Notes: generated by a model from the letters alone, not told the origin. 64,000 bases of DNA from Bacteroidota bacterium (GCA_006218065.1 VBWE01000001.1:317063-381062); one strand, 5' to 3'. Counted from the first letter of the stretch, positions 45,664-54,264 are shown. Made by a program: numbers and translations.

Positions 45664-48489
45664 ATGAAACAACTCAAAAAAACGCTCTCGGTTTTTTTCA
45701 TCTTGTCGGTTTTCTTTTCAGAATCTGTCCGCGCCCAGGTTGTTACTGCAACAGGAGACACGCTCATTTGCCCTCCGGGAACAGCAACGCTGGCGGCATC
45801 CACTACGCTGACCACCACCACAAACTATTCGATCGCGTCAATCCCGTATGTTCCGTATTCGTATAACTCCGGAACATTTATTGCGATGACGGACGACTCG
45901 CAGCAGGGTCCGTTTCCTATCGGGTTCAACTTCGAATTTTTCGGTGTTTGTTATACAGACTATTATATCGGATCAAACGGCTGGGTTGCTTTTTCCCCGG
46001 AAGCAACAACATTCACCTCCGCGCCGATTCCTTCAACAAACCCGTCGGTTCCTGCAAACTGTATTATGGGTCCCTGGCAGGACTGGCATCCCGGCATTGC
46101 CGGCGGACCGTATATCAATTATGTGATGCAGGGTGTCGCGCCTTTCCGACGCCTGATTGTTTCCTGGAACAACTGCCCGATGTTTTCGTGCACAACCACA
46201 CTTGGAACTTTCCAGATCGTTATTTATGAAACGACCAACGTTATTGAAAACTACCTCCTGGTAAAACCGAATTGCCTCGCCTGGGCCGGCGGAACAGCGG
46301 TGCAGGGATTGCATGATCCGACACGTACTATCGGGCTCACCGTTCCGGGACGCAACAGTACGCAGTGGACGGCAAACAACGAAGGATGGAGATATACTCC
46401 TTCGGGCGCCCCGACAATTTCCTGGTACCAGGTTGGTAATCCGACGGTACTCGGCACAGGAGCAACCTTCAATGCATCGCCGTCTTCAGCAGCCAATTAT
46501 GCTGCTGTTGTAACGGACGTTTGCACCGGCAACTCGTTTTCCGATACCGTCAGCGTAGGCATTCTCCCGCCTCCGACAGCAGGCACGGCAACGGTTGCTC
46601 CGCTCGCGGTATGTTCGGGACAAAGCGCTACACTCGTCCTCGGCGGAAACAGTGGCGCGATTCAATGGCAGGTTTCTCCCAACGGAACATCCTGGTTCAA
46701 TATTCCCGGCGGAACGAATGATACGCTGAGTACAGGACCGGTATCTTCTTCGCTATACTTCCAGGCGATTGTTTCAGCCGGACCCGGCGAATGCGGAACG
46801 GCGACGAGTAACATTGTTGTTGTTACCGTAAACCCGGCGCCACCGGCAGATGCAGGACTTAACACGACGATCTGTTCGGGCGACAGCGCAACGCTGACGG
46901 CAACCGGAGGAGTATCCTACAGCTGGATGCCCGGTTCTGGTTCCGGTGCGTCGATTACTGTTGCGCCTTCAACGAACACGACATACACCGTAACGGTAAC
47001 TGATGGAAACGGCTGCACGGCAACGGACCAGGTTACTGTCAGCACCAGCGGAATCAGCACAACGGCCGGACCGGATATTACGATCTGTTCCGGCGGACAG
47101 GGAACGCTCGTGGCCAATGCCAGCGGAGCAACCGCGTACCTGTGGACGCCAGCTGCCGGATTAAGCAACGATACTATTTCCAACCCGGTTGCAAACCCGA
47201 CAACAACATCAACCTATGTTGTGACGGTTACGAATGCGAACGGATGCACAGGAACGGATACAATTACAGTAAACGTTACTCCTGCACCGGTGGTTCTCGC
47301 AAGTAATGATACCGCATTGTGCACAGGCGGATCAGCAACATTAACGGCAACAGGAGCAACGACATACACCTGGCAGCCCGGCAACCTCACCGGATCATCG
47401 GTAACGGTTACTCCCGCAACAACCACAACGTTTGTCGTAACAGGAGATAACGCCGGTTGTCTGAATACGGACACCGTTGTCGTGTCGATCACGCCGCCGC
47501 CGGTCGCTTTTGCCGGGCCGGATTTCGGTATTTGCACAGGAGCGCAGGGAACCCTGAATGCGACCGGCGGAACAGCATACAGCTGGGCGCCCAGTTCCGG
47601 AATACTCGGCAATCCGAACCAGGCCAGTGTAACCATTGCACCGACAACAACAACGACATATACCGTTACCGTAACAGGTGCAGGCGGATGCATTTCAACA
47701 GACCAGATCACGGTAACGATAAACGCGCTTCCGTCGGTTACCGCTACGGCCAATTCGCCCACCATATGCTCCGGCGCAAGCACGGGACTATCTGCCGCAG
47801 GCGCATCCAGCTACACCTGGACTCCGAACAGCAACCTGACCAACCCGACCAGCGCCGCCCCGACCGCAAACCCGACCGCCACCACAACCTATACGGTGAT
47901 TGGCGTGGATGTGAACGGCTGCAGCGATACGGATATGGTTACGGTAACGGTGATTCAGCCGCCGGTAATCACAGGCTATTACAGCACACCGACGCCCTGC
48001 GGAGATACCAGCGGAACGATCGTGCTCGGTAGCGTTTCGGGAAGCGGCGGACCGTATACGTACACATTAAACGGAAACCCGGTAACACCCATCAACAACA
48101 CGATCAACTCGCTCAACCAGGGTAATTACACCGTGCAGGTAACCGATCAGTACGGTTGTACAAGTACCATTTCCACCAGCGTGGGACTTGACATGACGCA
48201 GCTCTCGCTCAACGGCGCCGCAAGCCCGATGATAGGCGTAGCGCCGCAGCCGGTCGGATTCGGAAGCCAGACAGGCGGTGGAATCAATAACGTGATCTGG
48301 GATTTCGGCGACGGAAGCACGCCGGTAAGCGGCAGCAACCCGACACATACCTACGGTGCACCGGGAGTTTATATGGTTGTGGTCATGGGCTACAACGACC
48401 TGCTGATGTGTACCGTTTACGATACATTATATATAGAGATCTTCCCTGAAGCGATCGTAGTCGTTCCGAATGTTTTCACACCGAACTGA
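45664..48489 (+). CDS. T9SS type B adhesin-like protein, C-terminus truncated by frameshift
   Basis: The 941-residue frame has a signal peptide (KTLSVFFILSVFFSESVRAQ). Its N-terminal module of about 270 residues (GFNFEFFGVCYTDYYIGSNG ...) is unrelated to that of its paralogue. From about 46567 it carries the same Ig-like repeats and PKD-like domain, then IVVVPNVFTPN and a premature TGA at 48487-48489. The remaining sorting domain continues one base out of phase from 48483 to 48689. The break is at the same nucleotide as in the 42809 gene but the lost segment is shorter, so these are two separate deletions or two assembly faults at one site. Confidence 0.8.
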   Translation: MKQLKKTLSVFFILSVFFSESVRAQVVTATGDTLICPPGTATLAASTTLTTTTNYSIASIPYVPYSYNSGTFIAMTDDSQQGPFPIGFNFEFFGVCYTDYYIGSNGWVAFSPEATTFTSAPIPSTNPSVPANCIMGPWQDWHPGIAGGPYINYVMQGVAPFRRLIVSWNNCPMFSCTTTLGTFQIVIYETTNVIENYLLVKPNCLAWAGGTAVQGLHDPTRTIGLTVPGRNSTQWTANNEGWRYTPSGAPTISWYQVGNPTVLGTGATFNASPSSAANYAAVVTDVCTGNSFSDTVSVGILPPPTAGTATVAPLAVCSGQSATLVLGGNSGAIQWQVSPNGTSWFNIPGGTNDTLSTGPVSSSLYFQAIVSAGPGECGTATSNIVVVTVNPAPPADAGLNTTICSGDSATLTATGGVSYSWMPGSGSGASITVAPSTNTTYTVTVTDGNGCTATDQVTVSTSGISTTAGPDITICSGGQGTLVANASGATAYLWTPAAGLSNDTISNPVANPTTTSTYVVTVTNANGCTGTDTITVNVTPAPVVLASNDTALCTGGSATLTATGATTYTWQPGNLTGSSVTVTPATTTTFVVTGDNAGCLNTDTVVVSITPPPVAFAGPDFGICTGAQGTLNATGGTAYSWAPSSGILGNPNQASVTIAPTTTTTYTVTVTGAGGCISTDQITVTINALPSVTATANSPTICSGASTGLSAAGASSYTWTPNSNLTNPTSAAPTANPTATTTYTVIGVDVNGCSDTDMVTVTVIQPPVITGYYSTPTPCGDTSGTIVLGSVSGSGGPYTYTLNGNPVTPINNTINSLNQGNYTVQVTDQYGCTSTISTSVGLDMTQLSLNGAASPMIGVAPQPVGFGSQTGGGINNVIWDFGDGSTPVSGSNPTHTYGAPGVYMVVVMGYNDLLMCTVYDTLYIEIFPEAIVVVPNVFTPN
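46567..48486 (+). repeat. 1.9-kb paralogous block, copy 2
   Basis: It aligns with 43501-45415; both end at the same TTTTCACACCGAAC sequence, beyond which each gene has a different deletion. Confidence 0.8.
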
Positions 48490-48689
48490 AAGATGCGAAA
48501 TACACCATTTACAACCGCTGGGGTCAGCTTATCCGCACCATTCAAAGCGTAACTACCGGCTGGGACGGAAAAACCGAAGGTGGCAATGATGCAGAGGATG
48601 GCGTGTACTATTATATTCTCGAAGCCACCGGTTTTGACGATAACGTGAAAACGGTTACCGGGTTTGTTCAGCTGATCCGGGGCAAGTAG
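48483..48689 (+). pseudogene. Out-of-frame remnant of the type B sorting domain (45664 gene)
   Basis: Translation from 48483 gives ELKDAKYTIYNRWGQLIRTI, then SVTTGWDGKTEGGNDAED, GVYYYILEA and TGFVQLIRGK before TAG. This retains the YNRWG motif missing from the other remnant and lacks only the 'xDGxNDxF...' stretch. The bases GAAC at the junction also start the retained segment, suggesting a microhomology deletion or a mis-joined assembly. Confidence 0.85.
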
Positions 48690-48712
48690 AAATAAAGACT
48701 TCAGAAGAAGTC

Positions 48713-48772
48713 AAAATGCCGGATTTCAAATACCAAAGTAACCAGCCTTTGGAACCTGAAATCCGGCATTTT
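48713..48772. repeat. Long inverted repeat, possible terminator
   Basis: A perfect 16-bp stem (48713-48728 with 48757-48772, core ATGCCGGATTTCA) encloses a 28-base segment with a second small hairpin (CCAAAG/CTTTGG). It may end transcription of the adhesin genes, though the flanking T tract is short. Confidence 0.65.
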
Positions 48773-48836
48773 GCATTTTGATATTTCAGCCCGGAAACAG
48801 CCTGTGCTTTCCTCGTGCAGCACTTTTCCGCAAATA

Positions 48837-48881
48837 AACTTTCAAAATATTTTGAAAGTTCGAAAATTTGATTGATCTTTG
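48837..48881 (+). promoter_or_regulatory. Perfect 24-bp palindromic operator overlapping a promoter
   Basis: AACTTTCAAAAT is followed at once by its exact complement ATTTTGAAAGTT (48837-48860). The right half supplies a -33-like TTTG (48851-48854); 19 bp later GATCTTTG (48874-48881) approximates TAnnTTTG. The regulator's ATG follows at 48886. A dimeric GbsR/MarR-type regulator bound here would block RNA polymerase, so autoregulation of the operon is likely. Confidence 0.75.
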
Positions 48882-48885
48882 AAAC

Positions 48886-49392
48886 ATGAAACTCGATGAA
48901 GCCAAAGAAAAATTTATCCAGGCCTGGGGAACATTAGGCACGAGCTGGGGCGTAAGCAGAACGATGGCCCAGGTTCACGCCCTTTTGCTGATTTCCCCCG
49001 ACGCGCTGAGTGCAGAGGATATCATGGAGCAGCTAAGCATCTCGAGAGGTAATGCCAACCTGAATATCCGCGCCCTGATCGACTGGGGACTTGTTCAGAA
49101 AGAACTGAAACAGGGCGAACGCCGCGAATTTTTTTCCGCGGAAAAAGACATCTGGAAAGTATTCCGACAGGTGGCCAAAGAACGCCGGAAGCGCGAACTC
49201 GAACCCATGATGCAGGTGCTCGAAACGCTCCGCGAAGTAGAGGGCGACCGCCGCGACAGGAACACAAAAGCATTTACGGAAAGCATAGACGGGATTTACA
49301 AATTTGCCGGTAAAGCCGACCGGACCCTCGAAACGCTGATCAAAGCCGACGAGCACTGGTTCCTCGGCTCGGTCATGAAAATTATTAAATAA
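48886..49392 (+). CDS. GbsR/MarR family transcriptional regulator
   Basis: This 168-residue protein has a winged helix-turn-helix at about 20-95 (MAQVHALLLISPDALSAEDI, then EQLSISRGNANLNIRALIDW, with the wing at KQGERREFFSA). A long C-terminal dimerisation helix follows (100-150). The 'SISRGNANLNIRAL' recognition helix is typical of the GbsR subgroup of MarR-like regulators. It is the first gene of a seven-gene operon, with a 7-nt gap to the next gene, and probably binds the palindrome just upstream. The inducer is unknown. Confidence 0.88.
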   Translation: MKLDEAKEKFIQAWGTLGTSWGVSRTMAQVHALLLISPDALSAEDIMEQLSISRGNANLNIRALIDWGLVQKELKQGERREFFSAEKDIWKVFRQVAKERRKRELEPMMQVLETLREVEGDRRDRNTKAFTESIDGIYKFAGKADRTLETLIKADEHWFLGSVMKIIK

Positions 49393-49399
49393 CGCAGCC

Positions 49400-49804
49400 A
49401 TGAAAGCCATCCGCATCGTCGATTTATGTCTCCAGGGACTCATCCTTGTTATTGCAATGGGGTGCGCAGCCGTGATCGGCAAAAATGATGACAAACTGAT
49501 TTACGTGGCCCTGCTGCAGATTCCCATGGGCATCCTGCAACTGATCAGCGCCATCGTTACTTCGGCAGCCTCGTGGAAAATCGCCAAAGAATTCATGCTT
49601 GTGTACTGGATCTGGGTGGGTGTTTATTTTTTCGGCCTGGGACTTTTTGCCATCCTGGACATGGAAGACGTAAACGTAGCCTGGTTTTTCTCGGCCTGGT
49701 GCATCGCGATCTATTATTTCGTGGCGGGCATTCTCATCGGCAGGAGAGAAGCGCGGAAAGCCGAACAACAGCAGTACTGGCAAATGCCGTACCCGCCGCA
49801 ATAG
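49400..49804 (+). CDS. Small four-helix membrane protein A
   Basis: The 134-residue protein has four predicted membrane helices (IVDLCLQGLILVIAMGCAAV; LIYVALLQIPMGILQLISAI; FMLVYWIWVGVYFFGLGLFA; WFFSAWCIAIYYFVAGILIG). It ends in a short basic and Gln-rich tail. It is a paralogue of the next gene's product: both keep 'WFFSAWxIAIYYxxxxxxxxR' in the last helix. The family is unknown to me. The 7-nt gap to the regulator indicates cotranscription. Confidence 0.75.
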   Translation: MKAIRIVDLCLQGLILVIAMGCAAVIGKNDDKLIYVALLQIPMGILQLISAIVTSAASWKIAKEFMLVYWIWVGVYFFGLGLFAILDMEDVNVAWFFSAWCIAIYYFVAGILIGRREARKAEQQQYWQMPYPPQ

Positions 49805-49870
49805 CGGTTTTTTTTGAGCAGAAGTTTCAATAAATATCGAAAATACTGAACGAACAAAAAAACAAAGATC

Positions 49871-50263
49871 ATGAGAACCTTCAAAATCATCGACGCATCC
49901 CTGCAAACCATCTTCCTGCTGGCGGCATTAGTCGGCGTGTTCACGCCGTTCCTCATCCTGTACGCCATGTTTTTCATCGGCCTGCTTCAGTTGACTACAG
50001 CCTTGGTTACCACCATCCTCTGGCGGAAAGAAGCGAACAGAACGGCGGTCAATATCCGCACCTACTGGATCATGGTGATCGTTTATTTCGCCGGGCTTGC
50101 GGTTCTTTACGCGGCACATTCCGCGGGATTTATAGATGAGATCATTACCGGCATTTGGTTTTTCTCCGCCTGGATCATCGCGATCTACTATTACCTGCTC
50201 ACGCTGCGTATGGCTTTTGCCAAAGAAAAAACGGATTCCCAAATCTTAATGCGACAGTCATGA
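49871..50263 (+). CDS. Small four-helix membrane protein B
   Basis: This 130-residue protein resembles the preceding one: four helices starting IIDASLQTIFLLAALVGVFT, with GLLQLTTALVTTILW and the shared IWFFSAWIIAIYYYLLTLRM. It ends with a cytoplasmic basic tail. Tandem duplication is the simplest origin. It overlaps the next gene by four bases (ATGA), implying coupled translation with the thiol oxidoreductase and perhaps a physical complex with it. Confidence 0.75.
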   Translation: MRTFKIIDASLQTIFLLAALVGVFTPFLILYAMFFIGLLQLTTALVTTILWRKEANRTAVNIRTYWIMVIVYFAGLAVLYAAHSAGFIDEIITGIWFFSAWIIAIYYYLLTLRMAFAKEKTDSQILMRQS

Positions 50264-51123
50264 AAACCACGGACAAAAAAGCGATTATCTACGATAATTC
50301 ATGCCCCATGTGCGCCATGTACACGGAGGGATTTACCCGCTGGGGCATTCTGAAAAAAGAAAACCGGGTAGCATTTGCCGAACTCGATACGCAGCAATTC
50401 ATCGCGCAGCTTGATCCCGAACGCTCACGCGATGAAATTCCCCTGGTTGACCTGGAAGGCGGAAAAACAATCTACGGGCTGGATGCGCTGCTGTTCATGC
50501 TCTCGGAGAAAATTCCCGCCCTGACATATATTTTCCGCGTGCAGCCCGTGTACTGGTTTTTCAAAAAACTGTACAAACTGATTTCGTTCAACCGGCGCGT
50601 GATCGTGGGCGGACGCTATAAAAAAGAAAAGATCGACTGTGCGCCCCATTTCAACCTGAAATACCGGGTGGTGTTTATGCTGTTCGCAGCCGCATTCGCT
50701 ACATGGATTACCTACCTGTTTGGCGAAGCGGTTGCCACGGCAAACGGAACGAACCTGCTTCCCGCATGGACTGCACACGCGGGCTGGTTTGCCGTGGCTG
50801 CCTGCTCCGCCGGCTGGCTGCTGCACGGACTGGTTGCTGCCGCGATACTGAAAGGAGAAACGAGAATTGAATATTTTGGGCAGATGGCCGTGCTGCAGAT
50901 CATCGGCGTCGCGCCTTTGATAATCGCCATCGCTTTTCAGAACACAGCGGTTTATGTTGCGGCCGGTGCTGCGGTTTTTTCCGTGCTGGTGAGTATGGCC
51001 CTGATGACCTGGCAGCATTTGCGCCGGATGAAAAATAACGGCTGGTCGGCCGGCTGGACCTTGACCTGGGCGGGAACGCTCCTGGCTTCCATTGCTGCAG
51101 TTGCGCTGACCGGCAGAAACTAA
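50260..51123 (+). CDS. DCC1-like (DUF393) thiol oxidoreductase fused to membrane helices
   Basis: ATG at 50260 overlaps the previous stop. Of 287 residues, 1-115 are a DCC1/DUF393 thioredoxin-like domain with the redox motif YDNSCPMCAMY (Cys15, Cys18) and a 'GLDALLFMLSEKIPAL' segment. The remaining half has four membrane helices (VVFMLFAAAFATWITYLF; WFAVAACSAGWLLHGLVAA; MAVLQIIGVAPLIIAIAF and the two after it, VYVAAGAAVFSVLVSMAL and LLASIAAVAL, could make five). DCC1-like proteins are thought to catalyse dithiol exchange, but their substrates are largely unknown. Confidence 0.85.
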   Translation: MKTTDKKAIIYDNSCPMCAMYTEGFTRWGILKKENRVAFAELDTQQFIAQLDPERSRDEIPLVDLEGGKTIYGLDALLFMLSEKIPALTYIFRVQPVYWFFKKLYKLISFNRRVIVGGRYKKEKIDCAPHFNLKYRVVFMLFAAAFATWITYLFGEAVATANGTNLLPAWTAHAGWFAVAACSAGWLLHGLVAAAILKGETRIEYFGQMAVLQIIGVAPLIIAIAFQNTAVYVAAGAAVFSVLVSMALMTWQHLRRMKNNGWSAGWTLTWAGTLLASIAAVALTGRN

Positions 51124-51135
51124 AACAAGCAAACG

Positions 51136-51819
51136 ATGAACCTCCTGAAAAAAATTCCGATACGTTTTACCGGCGAACTGCACGACGTGAAGCTGGTGAA
51201 TTTTTACATCGACATGCGCGAACTGGACGGCCTTGTTCCCGGAAACATTGCCGTACGTGATTTTCACGGGCGCGCGATGATCTCGATGGTGAACGTGATG
51301 CTGCGGAAAATGCACCCGGAAATTATCCCGGGCCTGGGTTATTTTGATTACCGCCACATCGCTTTCCGTTTGCTGGTAGAAGATGCCGGCCTGAACGGCG
51401 GAACGAACAAAGGCATCTTTTTCCTGAAATCGTTTACCGATCAGCCCGTAATTATGCAGGCCGGCGGTTTGCTGACGGACTATAACCTGGAACTCGCCGA
51501 AATACGCTGCATCGACCGGATGCTGGAACTGAACCAGGGAGAGAAAAAAATAAGCTACGCGCTGGATCTTTCTGCTGCGGGAAAGCCGGACAGGAATCTC
51601 CTGGAAACCGTTTCCACGCTCGACCGTGCGTATTCAGCAGCCGGGAACGAATTGCGAATGGTGAGAATCATGCGCGAACGCTGGCCGCTCCGCCCGGTGG
51701 ACTGCTACCATTTCGAAACGAATTTTTTTGAAACAGCCGAACTGGCGGGCGTTTTTGTGGTGGACGATACGATCCGCTACGAATGGCTTCCCGCGGAAAA
51801 TATACGTCCATGCGCATAA
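51136..51819 (+). CDS. Acetoacetate-decarboxylase-fold-like hypothetical protein
   Basis: The 227-residue soluble protein has no signal peptide. The motifs 'LVPGNIAVRDFHGRAMISMV', 'YRHIAFRLLVED' and 'GIFFLKSFTDQPVIMQAGGL' resemble, distantly, the DUF2071/YqjF group with an acetoacetate decarboxylase-like beta-barrel; the fold assignment is tentative. It lies 12 nt after the DCC1-like gene and overlaps the SDR gene by 10 bases. A second, clearer DUF2071 protein is two genes further on, so a related pair may act on similar small molecules. Confidence 0.65.
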   Translation: MNLLKKIPIRFTGELHDVKLVNFYIDMRELDGLVPGNIAVRDFHGRAMISMVNVMLRKMHPEIIPGLGYFDYRHIAFRLLVEDAGLNGGTNKGIFFLKSFTDQPVIMQAGGLLTDYNLELAEIRCIDRMLELNQGEKKISYALDLSAAGKPDRNLLETVSTLDRAYSAAGNELRMVRIMRERWPLRPVDCYHFETNFFETAELAGVFVVDDTIRYEWLPAENIRPCA

Positions 51820-52757
51820 TCATTTTAGGAGCAAACGGCCAGCTGGGCCGCGAAATATACAGCATGCTCGACCAGAAAATGCCCGGCGCGGAAATTATCG
51901 CCGCGGTCAGGAAAAAACACCTGCACTTCGAAGGTTGTACCGGCGACCGGCAACACCGCTCCGTGGTTTTCGACTTGTTCGCGGATGATTTCGGGAAACT
52001 CGGGAAAGCGGATTTGCTCATCAATTGCATCGGATCGATTACCGGGAAAACGGAAAATGATTTCCGGAAAATCCACGTAGGTGTTACGCAGCTTATCCTG
52101 CGGCATCGCGAAAAACTCGGAAACCCACGCATCATCCAGCTCTCAGCACTTGGCGCGGATAAAAACAGCGAATCTCTTTTTATGCGCAGCAAGGCGGAAG
52201 CAGACGAACTTTTGCTGCAGCATAAAGATGTACTGGTCATCCGGCCATCCATCGTATGCACACCGGGAACGCGCATCATAAAAAAAACAGAAACGCTCAA
52301 AAAAATCGCCGTCCTGTTTTTTAATTGCATTCCTTTTCCCGCGGGAGCGCTTGAAACGGAAATTCAGCCCGTGCTTGCCCGCGATCTTGCGGAACTGGTT
52401 TGGCGCTGCGCCGAAAACATGCCGGAAGAAAAAATAATCGAAGCAACGGGCCCGGAAATAATTACGCTGCGCAGCCTGCTGAAAACGGCGATTCCTGCGG
52501 CGCGGATAATTCCCGTAAACCAACGTTTCTGCGACGGGTTTTACGCCATCGCCGCACCGCTGATCAGGCGCTGGATGTCGGAAGAAGAATGGCTGCTGCT
52601 GCGCGGAAAAAATACAGGCACAAACCGGGCGATGGAAAAAACGCTGGGCCGGAAACCGGGATCAACAGATGCTTTCTGGCAGGAAGAACTGCTGCCGGAC
52701 CCGGCAAAAAAGAAAAACAGGATAATACGTCAATCCTATGCTTTCGATGTTTCCTGA
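51810..52757 (+). CDS. Atypical short-chain dehydrogenase / NAD(P)-binding protein
   Basis: ATG at 51810 begins right at the Rossmann motif MRIIILGANGQLGREIYSML (GxxGxxG). The 315-residue protein has the 'DLLINCIGSIT' strand, a 'VGVTQLIL' helix, IIQLSALGAD and a 'RPSIVCTPG' segment of atypical (NmrA/complex I-type) SDRs. The usual YxxxK pair is replaced by 'SKAEADELL', so catalysis in the classical sense is uncertain. It overlaps the genes on both sides (10 and 20 bases), a sign of tight co-translation. It may reduce or simply sense a lipid- or quinone-like substrate. Confidence 0.85.
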   Translation: MRIIILGANGQLGREIYSMLDQKMPGAEIIAAVRKKHLHFEGCTGDRQHRSVVFDLFADDFGKLGKADLLINCIGSITGKTENDFRKIHVGVTQLILRHREKLGNPRIIQLSALGADKNSESLFMRSKAEADELLLQHKDVLVIRPSIVCTPGTRIIKKTETLKKIAVLFFNCIPFPAGALETEIQPVLARDLAELVWRCAENMPEEKIIEATGPEIITLRSLLKTAIPAARIIPVNQRFCDGFYAIAAPLIRRWMSEEEWLLLRGKNTGTNRAMEKTLGRKPGSTDAFWQEELLPDPAKKKNRIIRQSYAFDVS

Positions 52758-53526
52758 AGCGGGAGCTGTCCCGCAACAAAAAAACGGCACGTTTGAATGG
52801 CGTGCAAAAGAACAGGTGCAGTCCCGCGTTTTTATGCGCGCCGCCTGGCGCAGGCTGATCAATATTACATATGCGATTGATCCAAACCTGCTCGCGCCGC
52901 ACCTTCCAAAAGGCGTATCGCCCGACGTGGTTGACGGTTCCGCGTTTGTAAGCCTGGTGCCGTTCAGCTTCGAAGACGTGAGTTTGTGGGGCTGGCGTAT
53001 TCCTTTTCACGGGAAGTTCGCGGAAATGAATCTTCGTTTTTACGTGAAATCCCGTGAGGGCCGCGGCGTGGTTTTCCTGCAGGAATGCGCACCGAAAGCC
53101 GCCGTGGTGTGGATGGCGCGCAGGAAGTACAACGAATCGTACGTACGTTTTCCGCTCGAAGAAACCGTCATCCAGAAAACAAACAGCATCGTTGTCCGCC
53201 ACGAGCTGATCTGCAAAGGCATAAAACATACCGTTGAAGCCGAAAGCGCGCTGAACAGTTATGTTCCGGATCCGGGCTGCATGGATGATTATTTTAAAGA
53301 ACTCGAACTGGGTTTTGGAACCGGCAAAGACGGTGTTACGCGCATTTACCGCATCAAACATCCGCCCTGGGAAATTTTTCCCCTGCTCCGCATGAAAATC
53401 GATCTTGATTTCGGGCAGGTGTTCGGAAAAAAATGGGCCTTTCTTGCTAAAGAAAGACCCATCAATATGGCTTTGGTAAAAGGTTCGCCGGTCAGTGTAC
53501 TGGATATCGAGCGGTTCGAAGCATAA
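52738..53526 (+). CDS. DUF2071 (YqjF-like) protein
   Basis: This 262-residue protein has the DUF2071 start 'WRRLINITYAIDPNLLAPHLPKGVSPDVVDGSAFVSLV', shown here in parts: WRRLINITYAIDP, LAPHLPKGV and VDGSAFVSLVPF. 'MNLRFYVKSREGRGVVFLQE' follows. The family has an acetoacetate decarboxylase-like fold with no proven reaction. No signal peptide is seen. It is the last gene of the seven-gene operon and ends three bases before the convergent 53530 gene, leaving no room for an independent terminator. Confidence 0.88.
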   Translation: MLSMFPEAGAVPQQKNGTFEWRAKEQVQSRVFMRAAWRRLINITYAIDPNLLAPHLPKGVSPDVVDGSAFVSLVPFSFEDVSLWGWRIPFHGKFAEMNLRFYVKSREGRGVVFLQECAPKAAVVWMARRKYNESYVRFPLEETVIQKTNSIVVRHELICKGIKHTVEAESALNSYVPDPGCMDDYFKELELGFGTGKDGVTRIYRIKHPPWEIFPLLRMKIDLDFGQVFGKKWAFLAKERPINMALVKGSPVSVLDIERFEA

Positions 53527-53529
53527 ACG

Positions 53530-54264
53530 CTATCGTCGTTTCAGCACCTTGTATGATTTTCGCTCGCCGTTCGCGAAGGTTACTTCGATCAGGTAAATGC
53601 CGCTTTCCCAGCGCTCAATCGAAATGACTTCCGGGTGCCCGTTGTAAGTGAATATTCCCCGCCCGAGGATATCGAAAACATCCACTTTCGAAATATTGGT
53701 TTTGTCCGGCCCGGGCAGTACGAAGAGTTCGGCATGCTCGAGGTTGAAGTAGAAATAAATATTGTTCGGGGTAATGCGTCCGTTCGACGGGGCAACGCCC
53801 GTGGGACCGAGAACAACTAAGCTGTCCGTCAGCGAGTCGAGTGTATTTACGCCCAATCCCCCGGAGGCCGGCCAAACCACGATGATGTTGTTGCCGATTC
53901 GCAGCGGCCCGGTCGGGTTGGTGTTTTGCGTATGCGCGTAAACGGGTATAGTCAGTGTTACACTGTCATTCGGTGCGAGGAAAAAATTCGGAAGCGAAAG
54001 GGAGTCGTAAGGAACAAGCTGCTGTATCGTGGTATCCTGTAAAAAAGCATTGATGACCAGGTTACTGTTAAAAACGCCGGGTCCGTGATTAAAAAGAGTA
54101 AGGTTAACCTGCACCGTGTCACCTTCGGCAATAGAATCGGGCAGCCCGGTGATTTTGGAAATGCTCAGGTTGACCTGCGCCTGGGCCCGGAACGGAAGAG
54201 CGGAGAACGACAGGAACAACAGGAATACTGCTGTTTTTCGGATAGAATTTATAATGTGATCCAT
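53530..54264 (-). CDS. T9SS type A protein with CARDB-like domain
   Basis: The 244-residue protein has a signal peptide (TAVFLLFLSFSALPFRAQAQ). A single CARDB/Ig-like beta domain follows (LPDSIAEGDTVQVNLTLFNH; LAPNDSVTLTIPVYAH). The type A sorting tail is short: VDVFDILGRGIFTY, ESGIYLIEVTF and KSYKVLKRR. The usual YPNP motif is weak (ITPNNIYFYF region). It is divergent from the 54351 gene. A minus-strand TATATTTG element (54293-54286) lies 22 nt upstream. Confidence 0.75.
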   Translation of the reverse strand: MDHIINSIRKTAVFLLFLSFSALPFRAQAQVNLSISKITGLPDSIAEGDTVQVNLTLFNHGPGVFNSNLVINAFLQDTTIQQLVPYDSLSLPNFFLAPNDSVTLTIPVYAHTQNTNPTGPLRIGNNIIVVWPASGGLGVNTLDSLTDSLVVLGPTGVAPSNGRITPNNIYFYFNLEHAELFVLPGPDKTNISKVDVFDILGRGIFTYNGHPEVISIERWESGIYLIEVTFANGERKSYKVLKRR

